Source: Erythrophleum ivorense (Eukaryota > Streptophyta > Magnoliopsida > Fabales > Fabaceae). From it: 64,000 bases of DNA. The notes beneath the pieces were generated by a model that saw only the letters and a program-made list of their open reading frames with translations, made no database searches and was not told the origin of the DNA. The DNA lies in contig JAIUCV010000003.1 in assembly GCA_026724425.1 (NCBI GenBank), positions 60,627,088-60,691,087 on the forward strand, read 5' to 3'. Both the position numbers and the translations under genes were made by a program. Shown piece after piece: positions 35,874 to 46,914 of the stretch (its first letter is position 1; every line of letters starts with the position of its first letter).

Positions 35874-36160
35874 CAGGAAAAGCAGGAATGGCACAAGAAG
35901 CAACAGGCTTAGAGAGATTTCTTAACCTCAACGAGACACATACGGCAATTCCTCGCCGTGGACAGCCAGCTGTGATAGCAAAAGCGAGGTATGTCGACAC
36001 CGGCAACCTTACATGCCTGGAGAACGGTCATGCCTTTGAGGATTTTCACAGGGTACCCGTCTACGAATACCTCAATGGCATACTCAGGATTGGTGAAGTG
36101 GACCACTGGTGGAAGTTCAGGTTGAGTTTGTGCGGCCGCGTGCGAAACTATAACATCCGC
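35874..36160 (-). pseudogene. NDUFS1: Complex I 75-kDa subunit exon fragment
   Basis: The minus strand encodes VHFTNPEYAIEVFVDGYPVK, then GMTVLQACKVAGVDIPRFC and NCRMCLVEV. This is the ferredoxin-like [2Fe-2S] N-terminal domain of the NADH:ubiquinone oxidoreductase 75-kDa subunit of the mitochondrial inner membrane. The Cys residues in RFCYH and NCRMC are kept. One extra base near 35915 shifts the frame so the continuation (KPVASCAIPAFPG) is out of frame with the part before it, and an in-frame TAA ends the longest run. The fragment ends at a GT donor-like site (35873), so intron DNA is kept. Substitutions such as HSWLSTARN differ from usual sequence. Remaining exons are absent. Confidence 0.85.
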
Positions 36161-37797
36161 ATGCGACGACGTTGGCTTCTAAATCGGAATGACATGAGAC
36201 TTGAATAGATTCGAAATGGTGCTCTTTCCTTGAAGATATTCCACCCGTGAGTCATACGATCCCAGCTAGAGGGAGAAGGAGAGCAGCGTTCAACAGCTTT
36301 TGATCCATCTGATCGGAAAATTATTGGGGACTAGGATTTGGAAATGGAATTTGGAGATTGTTGAGAAAATAAATTAAATTTTATAAATTAAACGATTTGG
36401 ATTAACAAAAAAATTTTGAAAAATGTTAGGGGCCAAAATGTCAATATAACAAATAATTTTCCTAATATTTTGGGTCTTTTTTTAATTTCCACACCTTGTT
36501 GCTACCACTGATGTGCCGCTTCCTCATTGGACCGATTGTTTGAATGCAACAAGATTTCCAATTGCTTGGAAGTATTCACCAAATTTTAATCTCTATATAA
36601 TAAGCACTTACGTTAAACTGATCTCACGCTGCCGTAATCATTCTCAATTTTTGTGACTGATGTGAGTTTGATGCTCTCAACTATAATCTCTGCATCCGTC
36701 GGATGACCTTTCCACATGAAAAGCCCTCACTCACAGACCCACAAAGGTAACGCTCCTTTCACCATGTTTTGTGATCCCCTTTTATGAAACCTTTTTCTTT
36801 ATTGAAACATGGTTAAACACGGCGAAACCAATTTCGTCGAAACTGTTTATCTACAAGATTAAAATGTAATTTGTAAGAGGTCAGGACTAATTATTTTCAA
36901 CTTCACAATATCAACAAATATCATGCTGCCCAGTCACTGCTCTTAAGTTAAACAATTACAACAGTTTATGGTAGCTATCCACTTTACGCATTAAAATATC
37001 GGTTTCCACTTTTAATCTCTGTCTCTCTCTCTCTCACTCTATATATATATATATATTATTTCTTTTCTGCTTTGAAAAAAAATTAAAGGATAGTATGAGG
37101 GATTTAGTGGATAGCATTTTATGTGTGTCATATGATGTATAGAAAGCTATATTTTGGCTTGTGATCATCAATTTAGTCGTATGCTCTCTCTTTCAAGTTT
37201 TTCAAAGGAAGTTAAGGATACATGCACCAAAGATGTCTCATTTTTTGAAACCATAATTATCATTTAAATGAGCTTAACAAAAATTGCGTCTTATTCTTCT
37301 TCTTTTCTGAATGTAATCTAGAGTCAAATATTTTTCTTACAATATTCAATATTTAGAATGTGAGAAAATGTAATCCAAAGAACAATTTAGTTCTTCAACA
37401 TATTTTTTTAATTCATTTTTGTCCGTCTTTATGCTAAAGTCACATAGACTATAAGTTCAGCCATCACAGTCCATCCTTAATTATCCACACCATCCTACCT
37501 CAAAAAAAGAGGCCTTCTCTGAAAAGGGATTGGTTTCTTTGTGTTAGAAAGTCTGACCCCACCATCACATGGCTATTTCTCGCTTTGTAGCAGATGACTC
37601 ATCTCTTATACAAAAAAGAAACCAAACCCTAGAAAGTATTCCTCTTTTGACCCATCTTTCGCTTTCTTCATTTTTTCTTTCTTCTATGAAATGTCTTTTT
37701 TCCTTTTTTCTCCATCTTTTTTGTCTCTTTCTTTTCCTTAATTTCTTTCTTTTCTTTATTTCTATATTCTCTCTTCATCCTCTTCTTCAAAGATGGC
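36161..37797. other. Intergenic; upstream of the second B3 gene
   Basis: Upstream of the complex I fragment (on its minus strand) coding similarity fades, with a stop. (CT)n at about 37017-37036 and (TA)n at about 37041-37056. A CT-rich stretch fills 37630-37790; the 90-codon frame across it is low-complexity and not supported. Confidence 0.4.
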
Positions 37798-37810
37798 TTT
37801 ATATATATAT
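37798..37810 (+). promoter_or_regulatory. TATA box of the second B3 gene
   Basis: TTTATATATATAT lies 80-92 bases before the ATG at 37890, with a pyrimidine-rich leader between. Spacing fits a plant core promoter. Confidence 0.5.
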
Positions 37811-37889
37811 TCTCTGTGTGTGCCCCCATATAACTACCTAGCTTATACCTTCTTTTCTTCTTACCTCAAGCTCTACTTCGTCTTGAGAT

Positions 37890-38273
37890 ATGGCACCAGA
37901 GCCAGTGTTCTTCAAGAAACTCACTTACACTGATATCAACCATAGGATAAGCTTTCCATTGAAAAAACTAGGCATTCTCCCGCCAATTGCAAATGAACAT
38001 GATCCCGTGGAGTTCCAAGTAAGCTGTGGAGACCAAGTGTACACATTTTGTTGCATAAAACGATCCAAGGGGCCTTATCTAAAACCAGTTATACAAAGGG
38101 GCTGGTCTAAATTTGTTCGTGATAAAGGTCTTCAAGTTGGCGATTTTCTGCAATTTTACATGGAAGCAAGAGATCATGAACAGCCTACACGCTATTGGAT
38201 TGAAGTTCGCAGATGCGTGTCGCACCACCATGACGAGATGGGAACAGCTTGGTTTTGGCAGCGAATTGCCTAA
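37890..38273 (+). CDS. B3-domain protein (paralogue of the 7.6-kb gene)
   Basis: An intact 127-residue protein with a complete B3 DNA-binding domain: the opening FFKKLTYTDI (residues 7-16), ISFPLKKL, DPVEF and CGDQVYTF in the middle, then LKPVIQRGWSKFV and LQVGD (residues about 63-86). The tail RYWIEVRRCV...QRIA is shared with the protein encoded at 7577. Aligned by eye, about 70 of 128 positions are identical. The intact first strand here makes the B3 assignment firm and supports it for the paralogue. The product is probably a nuclear DNA-binding protein of REM type; targets unknown. It starts at the first ATG after a CT-rich leader and TATA box. Single exon. Confidence 0.85.
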   Translation: MAPEPVFFKKLTYTDINHRISFPLKKLGILPPIANEHDPVEFQVSCGDQVYTFCCIKRSKGPYLKPVIQRGWSKFVRDKGLQVGDFLQFYMEARDHEQPTRYWIEVRRCVSHHHDEMGTAWFWQRIA

Positions 38274-39379
38274 ACCTTAGCTACACTGCTTGCTAGGGTT
38301 TTCAGGCGTGATAAGCGGCAAGGTAAGAGCAGGAAGTTTAAGAGTTCACATATTTTATCTATCTATTTATCTATATATATATATATATATAATGTGGTGA
38401 TTGCTAAAATATTGAGTGTTTTGTTATATTTTAAAACTAATGTATAATGAATGTTGTGTTTCATGTATTATTTCGAAGCATTATCCAGTTCATTGGAGGA
38501 ATGATATTAATCAAAAGTGAAATCCATGTTGAATTAATTTTCAATTGCTTTGGACACATTGATAAAAGTTGAGTGCAGCTAAATTAAAAAGTTTTGTAAT
38601 ATGTTTATTATTGCTTCTTTTAACTTGTTAATTTCGTAGTATACTCTTAATTATTTCATTATCTTCATTGATCATCGTTCGATCCTTTAGAAATATAAAA
38701 ATGGTAAACTCTGATAAAGAGAGAGAACAAAAAGAATAAAGAACAAACTATTAAAATAGTCCTTGAAGGATGCTCATTCATGTTATTGATTTAGTCTTCA
38801 AAAATTTATTATCATTAATTTTGTTTTACTTTTTTAAAAAATAGATTATTTTAGTTCTGATCCTAACTCAATTAGAACTAAATAGACCATTTTAGTTTTA
38901 GTGAAACTCTATTTAGTTGCCCATTCAATTGGTACTAAAAATACATAATCGTTATCAAATGCCTTTTTAGTTTCAGTGATACCCTTTTGTCTTGCAGTGA
39001 CTGTGGCAAAACTTAACAAAATCGAGACAAATTACTAGCATACGCTACTTGATTGCACAAAACCATGTGTGGATCTAAGATATTAAGCACAAGCGCTTGT
39101 CATGTAAACAAATTTCACAAAACAAACCTGCAAAGTAAAAGTGCTATTTCCCAGATGGACAAAAATTCTATTTTGATACTCAAAATATTGTGTCTTTCTT
39201 GTTTTAAATTTCATAAAATTTTTGTATCACTTTAGTTATGATTGTGTCATATTCTCCAAATATTAAGGTGATGTAAAAAATTTATGAATTATCAACTGAG
39301 GTATCTTTCGAGGACCACTATTGGATCTGGATATAATTAGTTCTTCTGCTAGATCACCTTTCAATTAATTATATCAAAG
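38274..39379. other. 3' flank of B3 gene and intergenic DNA
   Basis: Contains a (TCTA)n/(TA)n patch (about 38355-38391). No further gene was seen. Confidence 0.5.
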
Positions 39380-39535
39380 ATGTCCAGTAATGCTAGGATG
39401 TCAACCATAAATGTATTAGATAAGTATACATTCAGACATATTCTCATGTCTCTCGACTTTTCACTTATCAGGTTAGCCCACAAAACAAATTGGCAACCTA
39501 AAAAGACAAAGGTTTTGGTCCTTCTACGTATATTT

Positions 39536-39765
39536 TACGTACTATAGGAGGGTTGAAAAGGAAATTCACCTTCGTATCATTCTCATGGCTTTTGGTTCCC
39601 CATGAATTTCTCATTTGCCAAACAAAAGCTTACGTACTATAGGAGGATTGAAGGAAATTCACCTTCGTATCATTCTCATGGCTTTTGGTTCCCCATGAAT
39701 TTCTCATTTGCCAAACAAAAGCTTACGTACTGTAGGAGGGTTAAAGGAAATTCACCTTCATTTTA
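39536..39765. repeat. 2.5-copy tandem repeat, period about 94
   Basis: Units beginning tacgtactataggagg at 39536, 39631 and 39724. The first two full units share gaaattcaccttcg, gctttTGGTTCCCC and tttgccaaacaaaagct; the third is partial. The same core is found dispersed at 41940, 47480, 50290, 60950 and 63020. Confidence 0.9.
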
Positions 39766-40342
39766 CAAAGATTTCACTTCGAAGCTCAGTTGCTTACAGT
39801 ATTCCGATCCTGGTTACCCTAATTAAGCCAGCAAGTATAAACAATCGTTGTTTCGGTACCCGAAAATATAAGCCTGTTCACATTCTTTTGAAAAAAAACC
39901 ATGGATTGCCTCCAAACATCAATTTACAGTAATCTCCCTACCACATTGCTTATAGATTCACTATGAGAGATTCAAAAGCGGAAGCATAAGGATCACATAC
40001 CTTCAACCATATTGTCCAATGGAAAATTTGAAAGCCCTTAATAATCAGTCAGATATTCCAGCATTTGTAATCACGATCACAAAAAGAAAGCAAACGATAA
40101 AGTGATGTATGGTCTCTTAGGGATAGTCACTCTTACTGGAACCCTCTCAACTTAATATGGTCTGTCAAAATAACATTGTAGACCTCTCATAGAAGATTAT
40201 AATGTATTTAGTCGTTCAAAAAATAATTGACCTCCAGTACATTAACTCTTTAACTACCTAATCTGACAATCCCATAAAATTAGGAGATAGGATCACCTAT
40301 AATTTTAAAATTCAAATAAATAGAATATTATAAAATAAAAAA

Positions 40343-40500
40343 ACTTATATGTAATTATTTATATTTTTATTGTCAAAATTTTTAATTAAAACATGACAAG
40401 TATAGTTTTTCAATTAAATCATACATCAGATTATATACTTGTCATATTTTAATTAAAAAACTTGATAATAAAGATATAAGAAAGTGTATATAAATTTAGT
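40343..40500. mobile_element. AT-rich hairpin MITE, copy 1
   Basis: Arms 40343-40402 and 40430-40489 are inverted copies around ttttattgtcaaaatttttaa / attaaaaaacttgataata. Related copies at 40988, 46704 and inside 9281-9505. Confidence 0.6.
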
Positions 40501-40987
40501 TATTATAAGATATATTACCAAAAAAAAAAATCAGTGGATAATTGAACATAAAAAGTAGAAATGAAGATGTTATAAAAAAAAGGTCTATGCATGAGGTAAC
40601 TCATTATCTTTAAGATCATTGAAGTCTTCCACAAGTGAATCTAAAATTTATCTCCTACAGAGAACAATAGCCTAACTTCACGCTGCTTTCGTATGTCTTT
40701 ACCCTCTGTACAACGCAAAAAAAACAAAAAAAGGAAGACATGACTCTTCGCTACCTGAATATCACACACATAATCATGCTTCTGTTTCTCAAACACAAGA
40801 AGCACCACTCTTTTTGATACTCTAATGTAGAATTCATTTTAAACTAGAAATATACCGGATAAAGTGTAAGGACATTCTATTGGACAAGTGAACCTAATTA
40901 AATGTCACTAGATACTGTGGGACATTCTATTGGCCTTCAACTTCTCTTCAGTAGACTCTCTCTGCCCACATTTTTTATTGAGAAAAA

Positions 40988-41216
40988 ATTTATATATAAT
41001 TTTTTATATTTTTATTGTCAAATTTTTCAATTAAAATATGATAAATATATAATTTTTTAATTAAAATATAACATATATATGATTTTATAAACAACTGTAT
41101 GATTTTCTAATTAAATTATATACTTGTCGTAATTTTATTGAATAACTATATACTTATTATATTTTAATGAAAGACTTGATAACTTCTAAGAATATAAGAA
41201 ATTGCATTTAAGTATA
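40988..41216. mobile_element. AT-rich hairpin MITE, copy 2
   Basis: Same ends as copy 1 (tatatttttattgtcaaattt at the left, gacttgataa...aatataagaa at the right) with a longer interior. Confidence 0.6.
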
Positions 41217-42759
41217 GTTCTTTTTTTTTTTTCAAAGTATTACACACATATGTCAAATATTATATAATTTTAAGATCAAAATGCAAACAATTTTCTTTAA
41301 TTTTAGAGATTGTGTAATTTACTTATTTATTTATTTTAACCTTATAAGTTGACCATAAATCCCTCAAATTTTCAGTTTTTTATAACATGATCCCTTGGTT
41401 AATTTTTTTTTTCATATAAAATCCTAACTCTACTTGTTCATGTAGGTTAAAAGAGGCCAATTCAATAAAAAAAAATCCAATATGCACCTCAAATAGTAAA
41501 TAAGAACCTTTTTGTTGCAAAAATGTAGAAGAAAATGACAACAAAAGTCATTATTTGCCACATGAGAAGCCAGGGGTCAAATATATATATTTTGTTGATC
41601 TGATCTCTTTCAGTCTAAATAAAGAAGTCGTATTAAATTTTGGATTAAAAAAATTGATGGTATGATTACGTTGTACAAAGTTAAAAATTTAAGAGATCTA
41701 TCTTTAACTTTTAAAATGAAAAAATAAATTACAAAACCTCCTACATTAAGAGAGTTCTTTCAGTTAATTATATCAAGATGTCCAATAATGTTAAGCTGTC
41801 ATCCATAAATGTATTAGATAAAGTATACACTCAGAAATTATTCTTATATTATGTCTCTTTCTTTTTCTACTTACGGTTAGCCAAGAGACAAATTGGCAAC
41901 CTGAAAAGGAAAAGCTTTTGGTTCTTATATATATAACTTACGTACTGTAGGAGGGTCGAAGGAAATTCACCAATTCATATCATTCTCTAGGCTTTGGGTT
42001 CCCCATGGCGGCGAGTATAAATAATAGTTGTTTTGGTACCTGAAAAACAAGCCATAATCAAGCATTAAAAACAAGAGAGTAAATTATACAAAGTTCTATT
42101 GAATTTTATTAAAATTACATAAATATTCTCTCTATTTTCACAATATATATTTTAATCCAATTTTAAAAATTTTAACTAAAATATTCTCATTAACTTTACT
42201 AAGCAGATGCATATTATATACAAATATGTACAAATAAAAATAATAAAAAATATATTTTGATTTCAAATATGCACAAATGAAATAAAAAAGGAGTAGATCT
42301 TGTTTTCACTAAATTTAACTAAAAGAATATATTTAAATTAATAGAAGATATTTTAGTCAAAAAATTTAAAATAAAACTAAAATAAAATGAAACTTTTTTA
42401 TTTCGAAAAGAAACTTTTATATATTTCAAAAATAAAAAAAAAATTGTATAACTTCTTAGTTTACTCAACAAAAAATTAAGATTTTATCGTATAATTAGAT
42501 AAAGGTCTTTGCGTGGATGGGGCCGAGGCGTGGGTAACTCGTTGTCTTTTGAAGTCAAGTGAATCTAAATATCAGTAGGACCATAGACTTGTTACCTACA
42601 GGGTACAATAGCTAGCCTAACCCTCTTTGTCAACTCCTTTCTCTACACACACACACACATTAATCATGCTTGTTTCCCACACATCACAAGCAGAGGGTGA
42701 TGCGCATCTTTTAACACAAGAGGGGTGTTGCACTTCTTTTAATACAACGGCTACTGTGA

Positions 42760-43062
42760 GTCTGATTTTGTTTTGATTTTAATGTTTTTAAAATAAATAT
42801 TTTTAAAAATAAATTTTAAAAATTAAAAAATTTATTTGAATCATTATTCTAAAAAATTTTTGTTTTTATTTTTTTGTTTTCTGATTTTACAGAATAAAAG
42901 TTAACAAAATATCTAAAAATATTTTAATTTTTTTATTTCTAAAAACACACTTCTTTTTTTATGTTTTACAAAATATTTTTTAAAAACACATTATCAAATA
43001 AAATTTTTTTTGTTCTTAAAAATAAAAACTATTCTGAAAATAAAACAACCAAACAGGTTCTA
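42760..43062. mobile_element. Possible hAT-like MITE fragment
   Basis: An AT-rich stretch ending in accaaacaggttc at 43049-43061, the inverse of the CCTGTTTG end motif of the 53555 element, and with similar inner sequence. The left end is not clear. Confidence 0.35.
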
Positions 43063-43463
43063 TATTTTTAAGTCTGGATCCTTCCCCTGTCAATAAAATT
43101 CTCACAGATAATTAACAAATAAGGGTAATTCAAACCTTTTATTTCATTGTAGATACATAGTGAGGAGAGGTCATGTTTTCATAATTTCTTTGTGAGCAAT
43201 AAAAAAGCATTATAAAATCAAAAGCTCATAAGCTAATTTTGAGTTAAACCCTTTAACATAATAAACTAATAATGTCTTAAAATAGTCATTTAATTACATA
43301 ATATTGTTATGGATAAAAAAAAAATACAAATTTATAAATATGGAGGAGACTTCATATTCATGATATAGTGGAAATTGTCTCTCGAACTATTTTCCCCTTT
43401 GTGACCAATAACCAAATAGATACAATAATTAATGTTTTATTTTCTCACAAAAAATAAAAATAT

Positions 43464-43939
43464 TGATAAGGAACATTTGGGCTAGACCCAATACTACTCA
43501 AGGAAGCTAACTTAGCTCTTCTTGTAGGTCCAACTCATACGGTCATGCGGACATTACGTAATCACAAGATTAACACTATCAAAGTATATTTCATATCATA
43601 ATTACCCAACCGATCACAATCTCAAAACCCAACTAACCACAATCTCAAATAATTTTCAATTAGTCTAACTTTTGTTTTCTATGATTTCAAACCCAATGAA
43701 GGCCATGACACGTAGAAATCAACCAACCCTCTACTATAAATAGCCTCTAGAGCACCAATATGAGTTATAGTCTATCATTATTCACCTACACTGTTCGTAC
43801 AACCATTGACTTAAACATGAGTCGTTGCAAGAGTACAACTCTCATTCGGGATTACAGTAAGGACTCAACCAGGAAGCTCATAAAGATCTTTATCAAATAA
43901 CTATTCACCAAATATATATTTGAGTTATTTTACCCAACA
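43464..43939 (+). mobile_element. LTR-like segment with TATA box
   Basis: Starts TGATAAGGAACA, contains TATAAATA at 43735-43742 about 200 bases before the end, and ends TTACCCAACA. This is the layout of a short plant LTR with its promoter. No flanking target duplication and no internal domains were found, so it may be a decayed solo LTR. Confidence 0.4.
43735..43742 (+). promoter_or_regulatory. TATA box inside the LTR-like segment
   Basis: TATAAATA in a C-rich context, the best TATA box in the 43-44 kb region. Confidence 0.4.
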
Positions 43940-44079
43940 AGAACTCAAATAGTCACCACATCATTGTTGTTTTTTCAGCTGCTATGTTCAGCGAGCTAAT
44001 TAAGCATGATTCACCTTAAAATCATTGTTGTAACACCTAGAAATAAGAAAAAAATAAAAGAGATAAACACGAAAAGCAG

Positions 44080-46415
44080 AAAAGATGTTATCATGAAAAG
44101 TTACGTGTGGCTGGCGCCTGCGCCCAAGGTAGGTTACTCTCTTTGAAAAGAGTCACATCTCTTACAAGTGAATCTAATTAAATGTCACATACATTGGGAC
44201 CAGCACGCGTCAATTCCAGAATATAACAACCTATAGTTCTAGTCTGTTTTCGCCTTCAAATTCTCTTCAATAGATATCCACTCCCCCCCCCCCCTCCGAG
44301 TTTCACACACGTGTCATATAGTATATAATTTTAAGATCAAAATGCAAAGATTTTTTTAAATTTCAGAGATTGTGTAATTTATTTTTTTAATTTTATAAAT
44401 TGACCATAGATCTTTTAAAATTTTTAATTCTTTTAGCATAATTCTTCCGTTAATTTTTTTTTATCTAAAACCCTAATACAAATTGTAGTGGCGAAGCCAA
44501 AATCTTGAGTTAGGGAAGTAAAAAAATTTGTCTATAATATTTTTTATATTCTATTTAAAAAATTTATACTTTTATAGCATATTTTTTTTAGATAAAATGC
44601 TTTCTTTCAAACTGTAGGATTAAAATAAATGAGGTTAATTCACTTATGATATCATTATTTTTTTTCTCTTAAATTTAAAATCAAATTTAAATTTAAATAA
44701 ACAACGTATCAATAATTATTTTTTATATTAATATCAACAATTTCACAATCTACACATATAACATAATTTTATATTTACTTAAAACTCACGTAACGTATAA
44801 CAAAAATACATTAAACAAATTATATTATCATTAACATTATTATAATAATTTTATAAACAACTCAAAATAAGTATTAAAAAAAAGATTTATCAGATGAAAT
44901 GTAAAATTTTATAATTGTCAATTTGCATAAATATATATCTTCTTTATATTTTGATATAATTTTAACCAACATTTCGATGCTTGTTTCTCATTTCCTTGTT
45001 AGCTCAAACAAGGGCACATATTTTTAGGCTTGTGTGGCCGATTCAGATTTTATGGTTGGCCACTACGAAGTAATGATACTGACAATCATTAGCTCAAATT
45101 TTAAAATTCATGAAAAGTAATTTATAAAATCAAGGTATAAGTACGGATACAACTAAAGTAGTTTTTTGAAGTACAATAGCATATTCTGACGAGACAGGAA
45201 TGTTGACTAGTTGAACTTTTTGTCACCGATATAGCAACAAGTTCAAAAATTTGTCCTTTATATATATATATATATATATGATTAATGTGTCATATACTTG
45301 AGTTTAAAAAGTGTTAGATATATGTACTATATTCTGAACAAATTGAGTGGCAATATCATTAAGTTTTATTTTATTTAAAATTTTTATTTTTTTAAATTAA
45401 GCAATATTTTAGTTTTCCATAAAGTTTTTTTTTTTGGTAAAATATGTCTTTTCATTTTACCATAGAGTTGTTGTTACTCCAACTATTATTTTTGTGATAG
45501 ATTATTCACATTGGAGTGAAAAATTTAAGTTTAAATATAAGGATTGAGTCATAAGAATTAGCTTATATGGCACCACAAACTTTTACTGCAACAATCTGGT
45601 GGAGAATTTAGTTGTGTGGTTTTAAAATAAGAAAACAAACTTATGACTTATATATTAAAAGACTAGATGTGTATTTAAGATAGAATTTTATTGCTATACA
45701 TTTTAAGTCTTGAAGATATTTTTATAATCTAATAACAAAATATTTTATATTTAAGTGTAGTAACTTTATTCATAATTAAAAATATTTGTTAAAGTAAATT
45801 GTATAATTGATGCTTTTCTCTTTCTGTGTGTAAACTTGGCAATCATATTAATCATGAGGTTCGTTAGTTAAATTAAATGTTTTAATTTGCAAGTATATAT
45901 TTCTCATGAATTATTTGGCAATTTTCATTACATATAGAATAAACAAATTCCAATGGCCAAAAAAATTCATGAAGAAAATGTGTTGATAAATTTTTGTTTG
46001 GTAAAATATGCTGAAAAACATACAATTATTATAACTGATTTAATCTTTTGAAATGCTTTTATATAAATATCATTTAGTATAGTTATTAAATATATTAAGT
46101 TAAATTTTACTTACTAAAATATATGTTAATTTTATTTATAACCATTCATAAACAATTTCATTTTTCATTTTTTATTTTAAAACTCTCTCTAATTCATCTA
46201 TTTTTATTACAATAACAAATATTTTTAAATTTTCTTTGAATTAGATTCTCTTCTCAAGTGATGTTAAAAAAATTATCTCTTTCATATAATTTGAAATAAC
46301 ACTTTTGTAATTTACCAACTTCAAATACACCAATGCATGAAATCTTTCTCAAAATTTAGCCTTCAGAATTCATAACTACTCATCGACTAAAGCCAAGAGA
46401 GTCAAATTGTTGCAG
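44080..46415. other. Non-coding, partly duplicated, AT-rich
   Basis: The first 450 bases repeat the blocks described at 39380-42060. A 10-C run is at 44285-44294 and (TA)n at about 45260-45279. No gene was seen from 44500 to 46415. Confidence 0.45.
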
Positions 46416-46552
46416 GCACTCCTGTAAAAAATATTGGGAGTCTTGAGGGACAGGCCAACATGCCCGATGTGAGCTACTATGTGGACATGGAACTCAGCGA
46501 CAATGTCATTGAGTTTTTCAAAACTATAACATATGAATGTAATATTATTTAA
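46416..46552 (+). pseudogene. Possible last-exon fragment, unidentified gene
   Basis: Following a good splice acceptor (ttgttgcag), an open frame of 44 codons ends in TAA. It reads TPVKNIGSLEGQANMPD and YYVDMELSDNVIEFFKT, with codon usage and base composition unlike the AT-rich flanks. The start (VAG-TPVKNIG, if the preceding codons belong) and the EFFK ending faintly resemble the C-terminus of plant serine acetyltransferases, but the match is too weak to name it. No upstream exon was found. The opposite strand also has an 84-codon frame here, likely a shadow. Confidence 0.35.
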
Positions 46553-46703
46553 ATTCAAGCACTTGGCACTACTTTTTTTTTTTCTTTTAATAGCATATGA
46601 CTCAAAATATGCAGGAATGTTCCTTCCCACTACCTAAATTATACGTTAAATGAAATTGAGTTTAATATATCCATGTTGCACATTCTTCTCCCTTTAACTA
46701 AAG

Positions 46704-46912
46704 AAAGAATTTATATACAATTTATTATATTTTTATTATTATGTTTTTTGATTAAAATATGATAAGTGTATAATTTTTACATATAAGTATATGATTTTTT
46801 ATAGCTCAATATCAGTTGATTGAGTTTATAAATTTTTTTTACAAATTATGATGTTACTAAACAACTTAATAATAAGAATATAAGGAACTGTATGTAAATC
46901 TAGTCCTTAAAC
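46704..46912. mobile_element. AT-rich hairpin MITE, copy 3
   Basis: Left end tatattttt-attattatg and right end acttaataataagaatataagga are inverted, as in copies 1 and 2. Confidence 0.55.
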
Positions 46913-46914
46913 TA

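Larger units (their letters stand above)
39380..42060. repeat. Tandem duplicated non-coding unit, first copies
   Basis: A block at 39380-39600 (atgtcca, caaccataaatgtattaga, attggcaacct, taggagggttg) recurs at 41775-42010. A block at 40570-40720 (gaggtaactc, aagtgaatctaaa) recurs at 42490-42670 and, more loosely, at 44080-44280. A block at 41230-41460 (aattttaagatcaaaatgca, agattgtgtaattta, ttgaccata) recurs at 44310-44500. This implies tandem copies of a roughly 2.3-kb segment, later altered by insertions. No coding function seen. Confidence 0.65.

Noticed and set aside
35888..36208. 106-codon plus-strand frame
   Set aside because: It is antisense to the complex I exon fragment, whose minus-strand translation is clearly conserved.
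37569..37841. 90-codon frame before the second B3 gene
   Set aside because: It is a pyrimidine-rich leader giving a Phe/Leu/Ser-rich translation, and overlaps the TATA box.
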